NCBI GenBank assembly: GCA_016699855.1
Contig: CP064988.1
Location: 4,244,501-4,308,500 of the forward strand
Length of the DNA stretch: 64,000 nucleotides
Direction of reading: 5' to 3'
Source of the DNA: Rhodospirillales bacterium
Lineage (GTDB): Bacteria > Pseudomonadota > Alphaproteobacteria > Reyranellales > Reyranellaceae
Below, in pieces: positions 8,577 through 16,674 of the stretch; the first letter of the stretch is position 1, and each line of letters starts with the position of its first letter. The translations under genes were made by a program, and so were the position numbers. Below the pieces are notes generated by a model. That model had not been told where the DNA came from and ran no database searches. It saw only the letters and a program-made list of their open reading frames with translations.

Positions 8577-9535
8577 CGCGGCGCGCCTAGCCGCGGTAGT
8601 CGATCGCGGTCGTCTCTCCGGGATCGCTGTGCCAAGGCCCAGTAGAGGTCGTGGATGCGGCTGGTGAGCGGCCCCGGCGCGCCGTTGCCCAGGATGCGCC
8701 CGTCGAGCCGCGTCACCGCCATGACGCCGCCCGCGGTGGACGCGAGGAAGATCTCGTCGGCGTCGCGGAACTCGGCGAGGCCCACCGCCCGTTCCTCCAG
8801 CGCGATGCCCTCGCGCCGGCATAGATCGATGACGGTGCGGCGGGTGATCCCTTCGAGCACGCCGGAATCCGGCGTCATCACCACGCCGTCACGGACCGCG
8901 AAGACGTTGAAGCCCGGTCCTTCGGTGATGGTTCCTTCGACGCTCGGCAGGATCACGGTGTCGGCGCCGGAATCGTAGGCCTCGAACAGGCCGCGCTCCA
9001 TGTCGAGCCAGTGGTAGTTCTTGACGGTCGGGTCGACGGACGCGGCGGGGATGCGCGGGCGGCTGGCGACGACGGCCGACAGGCCGGCGCGCCGCTGCTC
9101 GGGGCTGGCGATCCAGACGAACGGCAGGGCGTAGGCGAGGAAGCGGTTGCGGCACTGCCGGATGTCGCGGACGCCGGCCGGCGGGCGGCCGCGCGTGCAC
9201 ACCATCGCGACGTAGGCTTCGCGCAGTCCCGTGCGGCGCACGCATTCCATCAGGACGGCGCGGATCGCGTCGCGGTCGTGCTCGATCGTCATCCGCAGCG
9301 TCGCCATCGAAGCGAGGAAGCGGTCGAGATGGCGCTCGAGCCGGAAGAAACGGCCGTCCCAGACGTGGACGACGTCGTAGGTGACGTCGGAGCGCGTGAA
9401 GCCGTAGTCCAGCACCGACACGGTGAGGCGTTCGACAGGCATGTATTCGCCATCGGCGAAACCGACACCGGTCGGGATCGGCGCCCGCGCGGGCGCTGCG
9501 GCTGAAGTCCCCTTGTCCGTGGCGATTTCTGGCAT
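8549..9535 (-). CDS. Class IV PLP-dependent aminotransferase (D-amino acid / branched-chain type), frameshifted at the C-terminus
   Basis: PLP fold-type IV enzyme (D-alanine or branched-chain aminotransferase, or aminodeoxychorismate lyase group). Family motifs are clear: YGFTRSDVTYD near the start, the RLERHLDRF arginine block, VKNYHWLD with the PLP-binding Lys, EGTITEGPGFNVF, and GVLEGITRRTV. GGAGG lies 6 bp before the ATG at 9535; an ATG directly before it (9538) is too close. Just after LYWAL, near 8630, one extra base shifts the frame. In the alternative frame the sequence reads HSDPGETTAIDYRG and stops at 8587, the ending expected for this subgroup. As read, the frame instead continues to 8549 and runs into the SDR gene. 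The protein may still work, as only the last residues change. Confidence 0.85.
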   Translation of the reverse strand: MPEIATDKGTSAAAPARAPIPTGVGFADGEYMPVERLTVSVLDYGFTRSDVTYDVVHVWDGRFFRLERHLDRFLASMATLRMTIEHDRDAIRAVLMECVRRTGLREAYVAMVCTRGRPPAGVRDIRQCRNRFLAYALPFVWIASPEQRRAGLSAVVASRPRIPAASVDPTVKNYHWLDMERGLFEAYDSGADTVILPSVEGTITEGPGFNVFAVRDGVVMTPDSGVLEGITRRTVIDLCRREGIALEERAVGLAEFRDADEIFLASTAGGVMAVTRLDGRILGNGAPGPLTSRIHDLYWALAQRSRRDDRDRLPRLGAPRHTRPPSTT

Positions 9536-9661
9536 CATCGGCCTCCATCCGCTGCGATCCGCGGCACCATAGCGCGCTCCGGCCGATCCGCCGACGGTCT
9601 TGCGGCGGCGCTCTGCGCGCGCCACTGTCATCGGCGGATCGCGCCGATGACGGAGGAAACC

Positions 9662-11152
9662 ATGCCCGACACCATCACGCCGGCAGGAGGCGGTCTGCGT
9701 TCCCGCCTGAAGGATCCGGCGCTGTTCCGCGAACAGGGCTACGTCGCGGGCGCGTGGGTCGACGCCGACGACGGCCGCACCCACGCCGTCACCAATCCCG
9801 CCACCGGCGCCGCGCTCGGCACGGTGCCGCGCATGGGCGCCGCCGAGACGCGCCGCGCCATCGCCGCCGCCGACGCCGCGATGAAGGGCTGGGCGGCGAT
9901 GACCGGCAAGGAACGCGCCGTCATCCTGCGGCGCTGGAACGATCTGATGCTGGCCAATGTCGAGGACCTCGGCGTGATCATGACCAGCGAGCAGGGCAAG
10001 CCGCTGGCCGAGGCCAAGGGCGAGGTCGCCTACGCCGCGTCGTTCATCGAGTGGTTCGCCGAGCAGGCCAAGCGGGTCGACGGCGACGTGCTGCAGAGCC
10101 CGGCGCGCGACCGCCGCCTGCTGGTGCTGAAACAGCCCGTCGGCGTTTGCGCCGCGATCACGCCGTGGAACTTCCCGGCGGCGATGATCACCCGCAAGGC
10201 CGGCCCGGCGCTGGCCGCCGGCTGCGGCATGGTCGTGAAGCCCGCCAAGCTGACGCCATTCTCGGCGCTGGCGATGGCGGTGCTGGCGGAGCGCGCTGGC
10301 GTGCCCGCTGGTCTACTGTCGGTGGTGACCGGCGACGCCGGCGAGATCGGCGGCGAGATGACGTCGAACCCGACCGTGCGCAAACTGACCTTTACCGGCT
10401 CGACCGAGACCGGCAAGAAGCTGATGGTCGCCTGCGCCGGCACGGTGAAGAAGATCTCGCTCGAGCTGGGCGGCAACGCGCCGTTCGTCGTGTTCGACGA
10501 CGCCGACCTCGACGCCGCCGTCGAGGGCGCGATCGCGTCGAAGTACCGTAACACCGGCCAGACCTGCGTCTGCGCCAACCGTTTCTTCGTGCAGGCCGGC
10601 GTTTACGACGCCTTCGCGGAGAAGCTCGCCGTGGCCGTGCGCAAGCTGAAGGTCGGCGACGGACTCGAGGCAGGCACCACGCAGGGGCCGCTGATCGACG
10701 AGGCCGCGGTCGCCAAGGTCGAGCAGCACGTCGCCGACGCCGTCGGCAAGGGCGCCAAGGTCGTGGTCGGCGGCCGCCGCCACGGCAACGGCGGCACGTT
10801 CTACGAGCCGACCCTGATGACCGGCGTCACCGAGTCGATGCTGGTGATGCGCGAGGAGACGTTCGGGCCGGTGGCGCCGCTGGTCAGATTTGAGACCGAG
10901 GCCGACGCTATCCGGCTGGCCAACGCCACGGAGTTCGGCCTCGCCGGCTATTTCTACAGCCGCGACATCGGCCGCGTCTGGCGCGTGGCCGAGGCGATGG
11001 AGACCGGCATGGTCGGCATCAACACCGGCATCATCTCCAACGAGGTCGGCCCGTTCGGCGGCGTCAAGGAATCCGGCCTCGGCCGCGAGGGCTCGAAGTA
11101 CGGCATCGACGAATACCTGGAGACGAAATACCTCTGCATCGCCGGGATGTGA
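9662..11152 (+). CDS. gabD: NAD(P)-dependent succinate-semialdehyde dehydrogenase
   Basis: A 496-residue aldehyde dehydrogenase closest in pattern to GabD, which oxidises succinate semialdehyde to succinate. TPWNFP (168-172 region) and GSTETG form the cofactor site. The general base is Glu268 (LELGGNAPF) and the nucleophile Cys302 (GQTCVCANR). The C-terminus has the usual PFGGVKESGLGREGSKYGIDEYLE block. The start at 9662 has GGAGGAAACC directly upstream; an earlier ATG at 9647 overlaps that ribosome-binding site and is unlikely. No gabT is adjacent, although the class IV aminotransferase upstream is divergent to it. Glutarate- or methylmalonate-semialdehyde activity is possible, so the symbol is a best guess. 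Confidence 0.85.
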   Translation: MPDTITPAGGGLRSRLKDPALFREQGYVAGAWVDADDGRTHAVTNPATGAALGTVPRMGAAETRRAIAAADAAMKGWAAMTGKERAVILRRWNDLMLANVEDLGVIMTSEQGKPLAEAKGEVAYAASFIEWFAEQAKRVDGDVLQSPARDRRLLVLKQPVGVCAAITPWNFPAAMITRKAGPALAAGCGMVVKPAKLTPFSALAMAVLAERAGVPAGLLSVVTGDAGEIGGEMTSNPTVRKLTFTGSTETGKKLMVACAGTVKKISLELGGNAPFVVFDDADLDAAVEGAIASKYRNTGQTCVCANRFFVQAGVYDAFAEKLAVAVRKLKVGDGLEAGTTQGPLIDEAAVAKVEQHVADAVGKGAKVVVGGRRHGNGGTFYEPTLMTGVTESMLVMREETFGPVAPLVRFETEADAIRLANATEFGLAGYFYSRDIGRVWRVAEAMETGMVGINTGIISNEVGPFGGVKESGLGREGSKYGIDEYLETKYLCIAGM

Positions 11153-11178
11153 ATTCACGCACCGTGGAGATGGCGTCT

Positions 11179-11468
11179 TCTCCCTCTCCGCCGCGTAGCG
11201 GGAGGGAAGGGGCCCATCGCGGAGCGATGGGAAGGGTGAGGTGGTCGTCGTATCGGACGCGGTCGCAACAGGATTGCCGCGTGCGTTGATTTCGAGCGCC
11301 TGTGGGTCGATGATATCCTCGGTGTCGAGCACGTCGGCGCGCCATTGGCGTCTCCGCCGATCGGACCACCACCTCACCGCCGCCGTATCGGCGCTTCGCC
11401 GATACGGCGTACCCACCGCTGCGCGGCGGGTCCCCTCCCTCTCTCCCGCAAGCGGCGGAGAGGGAAGC
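11179..11468. repeat. Family B nested inverted-repeat element, copy 1
   Basis: The outer arms read TCCCTCTCCGCCGC at the left and the complementary GCGGCGGAGAGGGA at the right. Inner arms carry AGGTGGTCGTCG and CCACCTCACC. A small palindrome (11381-11409, GCCGTATCGGC ... GCCGATACGGC) is nested in the right arm. About 60 nt of the core matches copy 3 at 39.5 kb. It fills the space between the convergent gabD and dioxygenase genes. No gene is supported inside. Confidence 0.8.
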
Positions 11469-11504
11469 TAGCGATATGCGGACGCGCCAGCGGCCTTCGC
11501 GGCG

Positions 11505-12389
11505 TCACTCCGCCGCCTGCGGCCAGGCCATCGACACCATGTCGTTAGTGGTCGTGCGCCGCAGCTCGCGGCGCTCGGCGAGGTCGAAGCGCCGGCCGCG
11601 GTGGACGGTGGCGCGGTTGTCCCACATCACCATGTCGCCCGGCCGCCATTCATGGCGGTAGACGTTCTCGCGCCTGGTGGCGTGCTCCAGCAGGTCCGAC
11701 ACGAACAGCCGGCTCTCGGCCACAGACCAGCCGAGGATGCGCGTGATGTGCGCGCCGACGAACAGCACCTTGCGGCCGGAACCGGGATGCGTCTGCACCA
11801 GCGGCCAGCGCACCGGCGGCATCATCCGCTTCTGCTCCTCGGTGTAGGAATCGTCGCCCAGCATGATGCGGGAGTGCAGCGGCGAGTGCTCGGCGACCAG
11901 CCCCTCGATCTCGCGCTTCTCGCGCGCCGGCAGCGTGTCGTGGGCGGCGCGCAGGTCGGCGAACTCCGTCTCGCCGCCCCACGACGGCAGATGGACCGCC
12001 GCCAGCATCGAGTAGCAGGCCTTCGGCCGCATGAACGAGCTGTCGCTGTGCCAGAGCTGGTTGGCGAAGTTCGAGAGGTTCTTGCGGTCGTCGCGGGCCG
12101 TGATCCGTCCGGTGTGGTCGACGTTGGAGATGTCGATCAGCTCCTCCGAGATGAAGCGCTCGGGCCGCTTGAACACGCGCTTCAGTCCGATGTCGAGCTC
12201 GCCGAACGAGCGCGCGAAGGCGAGCTGCGCCTCCTCGGTCAGCGGCTGGCCGCGCCACACCAGAACGGCGTGGCCGTTCATGGCGTCGTCGATCGCCGCG
12301 ATCTCGGCCGGCGTCGGCGCCTTGGTGATGTCGATGCCGGCGGCCTCGGCGGCGAAGCCGGGCATGATCGGCGTGAGCGTCAGGGCCAT
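11505..12389 (-). CDS. TauD/TfdA family Fe(II)/2-oxoglutarate dioxygenase
   Basis: A 294-residue non-haem iron dioxygenase that couples 2-oxoglutarate decarboxylation to hydroxylation of a substrate. The iron ligands are His114 and Asp116 (WHSDSSF) and the distal His in ATVHRGRRFD; the 2-oxoglutarate-binding Arg follows in RRTTTND. The length is normal. The motif pattern resembles TfdA and related dioxygenases of herbicides and other aromatic ethers more than taurine dioxygenase, but the substrate is undetermined. It is divergent from the P1 peptidase (108 bp between starts). A second dioxygenase with the same HxD positions lies at 14318-15229. Confidence 0.9.
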   Translation of the reverse strand: MALTLTPIMPGFAAEAAGIDITKAPTPAEIAAIDDAMNGHAVLVWRGQPLTEEAQLAFARSFGELDIGLKRVFKRPERFISEELIDISNVDHTGRITARDDRKNLSNFANQLWHSDSSFMRPKACYSMLAAVHLPSWGGETEFADLRAAHDTLPAREKREIEGLVAEHSPLHSRIMLGDDSYTEEQKRMMPPVRWPLVQTHPGSGRKVLFVGAHITRILGWSVAESRLFVSDLLEHATRRENVYRHEWRPGDMVMWDNRATVHRGRRFDLAERRELRRTTTNDMVSMAWPQAAE

Positions 12390-12497
12390 GGCCGTTCCTC
12401 CACGACGGCGCCTCGGCGGGCGCCTTGGCTGTAGTATGCGCGCATCGAGGCGCCGCGCTCAACCCGGCGCCGGCCGTTCTGGGAAGGGGGACGCACC

Positions 12498-13601
12498 ATG
12501 GCGAAGCCACGCGGCCGCGATCTGGGTCTGCCGTTCCCCGGTACGCCGGGGCCGCACAACGCCATCACCGACGTGCCGGGGGTGCTGGTCGGTACGACCA
12601 CCATCGTCGAGGGCGACGGTCCGCTGATCGTCGGTCGCGGCCCCGTTCGGACGGGCGTGACCGCGATCCTGCCGCGCGGCGCGTCGGAGGAGCCGATGCC
12701 CGTCTGGGCCGGCGTGCACGCCTTCAACGGCAACGGCGAGATGACGGGCACGCACTGGATCGGCGACGGCGGCTATTTCACCGGGCCCATGTGCATCACC
12801 AACACCCATAGCGTCGGCATCGTCCACCATGCCTGCGTCCGCTGGATGCTGCGGCGCCACGGCGCGCGGTTCCTCGACCATCACCTCTGGGCGATGCCCG
12901 TGGTGGCGGAGACCTACGACGGCGTGCTCAACGACATCAACGGGCTGCACGTCACCGAGGCGCACGCGCTGGCGGCGCTCGATGGCGCGCGCGGCGGCCC
13001 GGTGCCGGAGGGCAACGTGGGCGGCGGCACGGGCATGATCGCCTACGAGTTCAAGGGCGGCACCGGCACGGCGTCGCGGATCGTGTCGACTGGCGGCCTC
13101 ACCGGCCATGTCGGCGCGCTGGTGCAGGCCAACCACGGAAGGCGCGAGGCGTTCACGGTGCTGGGCGTCCCCGTCGGCGCCCATCTGCGCGACGATCCGA
13201 TGTTCCCGCGCGAGCGCGGTTCCATCATCGTCGTCATCGGCACCGATCTGCCGATGCTGCCGCACCAGCTGCGCCGGCTGGCGAAGCGGGCGGCCATCGG
13301 CATCGGCCGCGGCGGCACCTCGGGCGGCAACGGGTCCGGCGACATCTTCCTGGCCTTCAGCGTCGCCAATCCGATGCCGCTGCCGCAGTTCGGACCGCCG
13401 GTATGGACGATGACCGCGCTGGGCGACGAGGGATTCGATCCCGCCTACCAGGCCGCCGTCGAGGCGGTCGAGGAGGCCGTCGTCAACGCGATGCTGGCGG
13501 CGGAATCGACGCCGACGCTGAAGCCGCCGGGCCGCGTCGCGCGCGCTCTCGACCACGACGCGCTCATGGCGGTCATGCGCCGCCACGGCCGCGCCGCCTG
13601 A
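12498..13601 (+). CDS. P1 family peptidase (DmpA / L-aminopeptidase D-Ala-esterase-like)
   Basis: A 367-residue member of peptidase family P1, Ntn-hydrolase-like enzymes that cleave N-terminal residues, including D-residues and beta-peptides. The precursor self-cleaves before a Ser or Thr. Here the family cleavage site is RGSIIVV, giving a predicted Gly241/Ser242 bond and a catalytic Ser242. Also present are the N-terminal AITDVPGVLVG, the central GNVGGGTGM block and a glycine-rich IGRGGTSGGNGSGD segment. It starts MAKPRGRD, with GGAAGGGGG upstream. Together with two M81 peptidases and the D-aminoacylase it adds to a theme of unusual peptide hydrolysis. No signal peptide was seen. Confidence 0.9.
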   Translation: MAKPRGRDLGLPFPGTPGPHNAITDVPGVLVGTTTIVEGDGPLIVGRGPVRTGVTAILPRGASEEPMPVWAGVHAFNGNGEMTGTHWIGDGGYFTGPMCITNTHSVGIVHHACVRWMLRRHGARFLDHHLWAMPVVAETYDGVLNDINGLHVTEAHALAALDGARGGPVPEGNVGGGTGMIAYEFKGGTGTASRIVSTGGLTGHVGALVQANHGRREAFTVLGVPVGAHLRDDPMFPRERGSIIVVIGTDLPMLPHQLRRLAKRAAIGIGRGGTSGGNGSGDIFLAFSVANPMPLPQFGPPVWTMTALGDEGFDPAYQAAVEAVEEAVVNAMLAAESTPTLKPPGRVARALDHDALMAVMRRHGRAA

Positions 13602-13666
13602 GCGCTATTCTTGCCCGCGGTCCGGCCGCGGTCCACATTGCCCGCACACACCGGGGGGAGGCCGCC

Positions 13667-14098
13667 GTGCCGCTTGAGATCAAGAAGAGCGTGAAACAGA
13701 TGTTCGACGAGTCGATGGCCGAGATCGAGACGCTGAGCGTCGATCAGGCGCGCGCCGCGCATGGCGCCGCCGGCGTGACCTTCATCGACCTGCGCGATCC
13801 GCGCGAGATCTGGCGCGACGGCGGCGTGCCCGGCGCCATTAACGTCACCCGCGGCATGCTCGAGTTCTGGATCGATCCCGGCAGCCCGTACTACAAGGAC
13901 TTCTTCGCCTCGGGGAACAAGTTCGTCTTCTTCTGCGCCGGCGGCGTGCGTTCGGCGCTGGCGGCCAAGACGGCGCAGGACATGGGCCTGACGCCGGTGG
14001 CCCATATCGAGGGCGGCTTCGGCGCCTGGAAGAAATCCGGAGCCCCGGTCGAGACCGTGGAACCGAAGCTGGCCGGCGGCGGACAGAAGAAGGGGTAG
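13667..14098 (+). CDS. Rhodanese-like domain sulfurtransferase
   Basis: A 143-residue single-domain rhodanese. Ordered features are FIDLRDPREIWRDGGVPGAINV (38-60) and the active-site loop CAGGVRSALAA, with Cys90 as the persulfide carrier, ending in HIEGGFGAWKKSG. I chose the GTG at 13667 because GGGGGGAGG lies 5 bp upstream; the frame is open further 5' into the P1 gene without family sequence. It lies 65 bp after the P1 peptidase and may share its transcript. Such proteins shuttle sulfur from thiosulfate or persulfides to thiols or cyanide. The physiological partner is not evident. Confidence 0.88.
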   Translation: MPLEIKKSVKQMFDESMAEIETLSVDQARAAHGAAGVTFIDLRDPREIWRDGGVPGAINVTRGMLEFWIDPGSPYYKDFFASGNKFVFFCAGGVRSALAAKTAQDMGLTPVAHIEGGFGAWKKSGAPVETVEPKLAGGGQKKG

Positions 14099-14177
14099 CG
14101 CCGGGCGGACGGACCCCGGCCATCCTGTCGACTACGCCCGCGCCACCGGCCGCCCCGCCCTGTCGGACGGGGCCCCG

Positions 14178-14243
14178 CTGTCATCCCGAGGGCGGCGGGA
14201 TCCAAGCCCCGTCGCGGAACCCGTCGCTGCGCTCGGGATGACT
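14178..14243. repeat. Family A palindrome, degenerate copy
   Basis: Left arm CTGTCATCCCGAG and right arm GCTGCGCTCGGGATGAC, with mismatches in the inner part. It lies between the convergent rhodanese and dioxygenase genes. Better-preserved copies are at 37.8, 46.8, 60.2 and 61.8 kb. Confidence 0.7.
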
Positions 14244-14317
14244 GTGGCGGTGTGGCGACAGGATGCGCAGGGCCCGAACGCAGGACAGGTTGGGAGTGTC
14301 GCGCCTCCGCGGCGCGG

Positions 14318-15229
14318 TCACTCCGCCGCGATCGAGGCCGGGACGGCGATGCCCTCGCGCTCGCAGCTCGGGATCTCGTCGGAGACCGTCGCGCGGCGCA
14401 CGTCGCGTTTCCACCGCAGGTCGTCGAACTCCGTGCCGCGGTGCATCGTGCAGCGGTTGTCCCAGAGGACGAGATCGTTGACCCGCCAGCGGTGGGTGTA
14501 GACGAATTGCCGCTGCGTGGCGTGCGCGGTCAGCTCCTCCAGCAGCGCCGTCGCCTCGTCGTCCGGCATGCCGTACACCTTGCCGACATGCGAGGCGATG
14601 TACAGGCTCCGGCGCTTCGAGCCGGCGTGCGTGCGCACCATCGCCTGCGGCACCGGCGGCAGGTTCTCGATCTCCTCCTTGCTGAAATTCGAGAACCCCA
14701 GCTTGGCGCGCGAGTACATGATGGCGTGCTCGGCGACGCGGCCGTCGAGCCGGCGTTTCATCTCCTCCGGCAGCGCGTCCCACGCCGCGCGCATGTCGGC
14801 GAACTCCGTGTGGCCGCCGACCGGGGCGATCGAATGGGCGTAGAGCAGCGAGGCGCGCGCCGGCACGCGCTTGAACGAGCTGTCGGTGTGCCACAGCCGG
14901 TTGCCGAGCTGGTATAGCCGCAGCCGGCTGGTCTCACCCCAGATGCCGCCGTTGTGGCTGAGGTTGGAGACGTCGGCGATCTGCTCGTGCAGGCGGATCG
15001 GCGCGTCCTTGCGCAGCTTGCCGATCGTCGTCTCCAGCGGCCCGAAGCGGCGCGCGAAGTCGAGGTGCTGATCCTGGTCGAGACGCTGGTCGGGGAAGAC
15101 CAGCACGGAGTAGCGGTCGAACAGGTCGCTCAGCCGCTGGAAATCGTCGTCCGCGATCGGCTTGGACAGGTCGAGGTCGCCGATCTCGGCGGCGAACTCC
15201 GGGGTGACCGGATAGACGCAGAACGTCAT
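14318..15229 (-). CDS. TauD/TfdA family dioxygenase, second copy
   Basis: A 303-residue Fe(II)/2-oxoglutarate dioxygenase. Its His114/Asp116 pair (RLWHTDSSF) falls at the same positions as in the 11505-12389 gene. The distal His is in CTMHRGTEFDD, and the Arg pair follows in RRATVSDE. The start at 15229 is preceded by GGAGGAACC. The two paralogues share the order of blocks (VSNL/ISNV, LWH.DSSF, GG.TEFADMRAA, P.V..P.V.TH) but differ widely elsewhere. Both point toward the P1/rhodanese pair between them. The substrate is unknown; phenoxyalkanoate, taurine-like and alkyl-sulfate compounds are all possible for this family. Confidence 0.88.
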   Translation of the reverse strand: MTFCVYPVTPEFAAEIGDLDLSKPIADDDFQRLSDLFDRYSVLVFPDQRLDQDQHLDFARRFGPLETTIGKLRKDAPIRLHEQIADVSNLSHNGGIWGETSRLRLYQLGNRLWHTDSSFKRVPARASLLYAHSIAPVGGHTEFADMRAAWDALPEEMKRRLDGRVAEHAIMYSRAKLGFSNFSKEEIENLPPVPQAMVRTHAGSKRRSLYIASHVGKVYGMPDDEATALLEELTAHATQRQFVYTHRWRVNDLVLWDNRCTMHRGTEFDDLRWKRDVRRATVSDEIPSCEREGIAVPASIAAE

Positions 15230-15389
15230 GGCGGGTTCCTCCACGCGGCATCTCCGTGCCGTCCGACGCGGGGAATCTAGCACCATCGGCGCCACGCGGC
15301 GACGCCCGCCGGGCGTGCCGGCGTTGCGCGGGACGCGTGGCCCCGGGCGGCCGTCCGGCCTAGGATGCGCCGCCTTCCGGAGGAACGAC

Positions 15390-15857
15390 ATGAGCCAGCC
15401 CGAGATCAGGACGACCCGCCTCTTCACGATCCGCCTCGAGGTCGGCCAGATGACCGACCTCGGCAAGACGCCGCTGGGCCACCGCCGCATCGCCAACGTC
15501 GCCGGCGGCACGTTCGAGGGCGAGGAGCTGCGCGGGACCGTCCTGCCGGCGCCGGCCGGCGACTGGCTGCTTGTACGCGCCGACGGGGTGTGGACGCTGG
15601 ACGTCCGGCTGACGCTGCGGACCGACGACGGGGCGCTCATCTACATGGCCTACCGCGGCATGCGGCACGGGCCGCAATGGGTGCTCGACCGCCTCGCCAA
15701 AGGCGAGAAGGTCGATCCGTCGGAGTACTACTTCCGCACGACGCCGTATTTCGAGACGTCGTCCGAGAAGTATTCATGGCTCAACCGCATCGTGAGCGTC
15801 GGCACCGGTCGCCGCGAGGCGACGGGGCCGATCTACGACGTGTTCCAGGTGCTGTGA
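15390..15857 (+). CDS. DUF3237 domain-containing protein
   Basis: A 155-residue protein of the DUF3237 family, small beta-barrel proteins of unknown function often found near dehydrogenases and acyl-CoA genes. It starts MSQPEIRTTRLFTIRLEVG, preceded by GGAGGAACGAC. Family features include the G.R....V.GGTFEG.ELRG.VLP.GGDW-type block near 35-60, where the observed residues are AGGTFEGEELRG, the YMAYRGMRHG stretch, and YFRTTPYFET toward the end. No signal peptide or membrane span was found. It is the first of a tight run with the SDR (21-bp gap) and PhzF genes, which suggests a shared pathway. Confidence 0.85.
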   Translation: MSQPEIRTTRLFTIRLEVGQMTDLGKTPLGHRRIANVAGGTFEGEELRGTVLPAPAGDWLLVRADGVWTLDVRLTLRTDDGALIYMAYRGMRHGPQWVLDRLAKGEKVDPSEYYFRTTPYFETSSEKYSWLNRIVSVGTGRREATGPIYDVFQVL

Positions 15858-15878
15858 GAAATCGGGGAGTGGCGGGAA

Positions 15879-16667
15879 ATGGCCGATCGGTTGAAGGGCA
15901 AAGTCGCCGTCGTCACGGGCGCGGCGCCGCGCGGCGAGGGAGTCGGCAACGGCATGGCCACCGCCATCCTGTTCGCGCGCGAGGGCGCCAAGGTGGTGTT
16001 GGTCAACCGCAGCGCCGAGCGCGCCGAGGCGCTGGCGGAGCGGATCCGCAAGGACGGCGGCGCCGCCGCGGTGTTCGCCGGCGACATGGCGAAGCCCGAC
16101 GACGCCGCGGCGATGGCGGAGTTCGCCGTCGCCACGTACGGCCGGCTCGACGTGCTGCACAACAATGTCGGCATCGGCGGCCCGGGTTCCGCCGAGACCG
16201 TCGATTTGACGGTGTGGAACCAGGTGCTCGAGGCCAATCTCACGACGGCGATGCTGTGCTGCAAGTACGCGCTGCCGCGCATGCTCGCCGGTGGTGGCGG
16301 CTCGATCATCAACGTCTCCTCGATCGCCGGCGCGCTCGGGCTGATGGGTAGTCCCGGTGCCATCGCCTACTCGACGGCGAAGGCGGGCCTGCACGGCCTG
16401 ACGATGTCGGTGGCGGCCGACTACGCCACGCGCAACGTGCGCGCCAACGGCATCATCGTCGGCTCGGTGCACACGCCGATGGTCGCCCATCTCGGCGCCG
16501 AGGCGCGCGAGCGGCGCCGCCAGATGGTGCCGATGCAGGTCGAGGGCACGGCGTGGGACATCGCCCACGGCGCCGTCTACCTGGCCAGCGACGAGTCGCG
16601 CTGGGTCACGGGCGTCATGCTGCCGATCGACGGCGGGTTGGTCGGCCTGCGGCAATGGCCGCGGTGA
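15879..16667 (+). CDS. SDR family oxidoreductase with extended glycine-rich loop
   Basis: A 262-residue short-chain dehydrogenase. The nucleotide-binding loop reads TGAAPRGEGVGNG, about three residues longer than the usual TGxxxGxG. The remaining motifs are normal: HNNVG, the catalytic Ser (NVSSIAG), Tyr-x3-Lys in AYSTAKAG, and a closing VTGVMLPIDGG. The second strand ends VLVNRS, with Asn-Arg where NADP enzymes often have a basic residue, so NADP(H) is plausible. It sits between DUF3237 and PhzF, 8 bp before the latter, in a likely operon. The substrate is undetermined. Confidence 0.9.
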   Translation: MADRLKGKVAVVTGAAPRGEGVGNGMATAILFAREGAKVVLVNRSAERAEALAERIRKDGGAAAVFAGDMAKPDDAAAMAEFAVATYGRLDVLHNNVGIGGPGSAETVDLTVWNQVLEANLTTAMLCCKYALPRMLAGGGGSIINVSSIAGALGLMGSPGAIAYSTAKAGLHGLTMSVAADYATRNVRANGIIVGSVHTPMVAHLGAEARERRRQMVPMQVEGTAWDIAHGAVYLASDESRWVTGVMLPIDGGLVGLRQWPR

Positions 16668-16674
16668 GCCGCGC

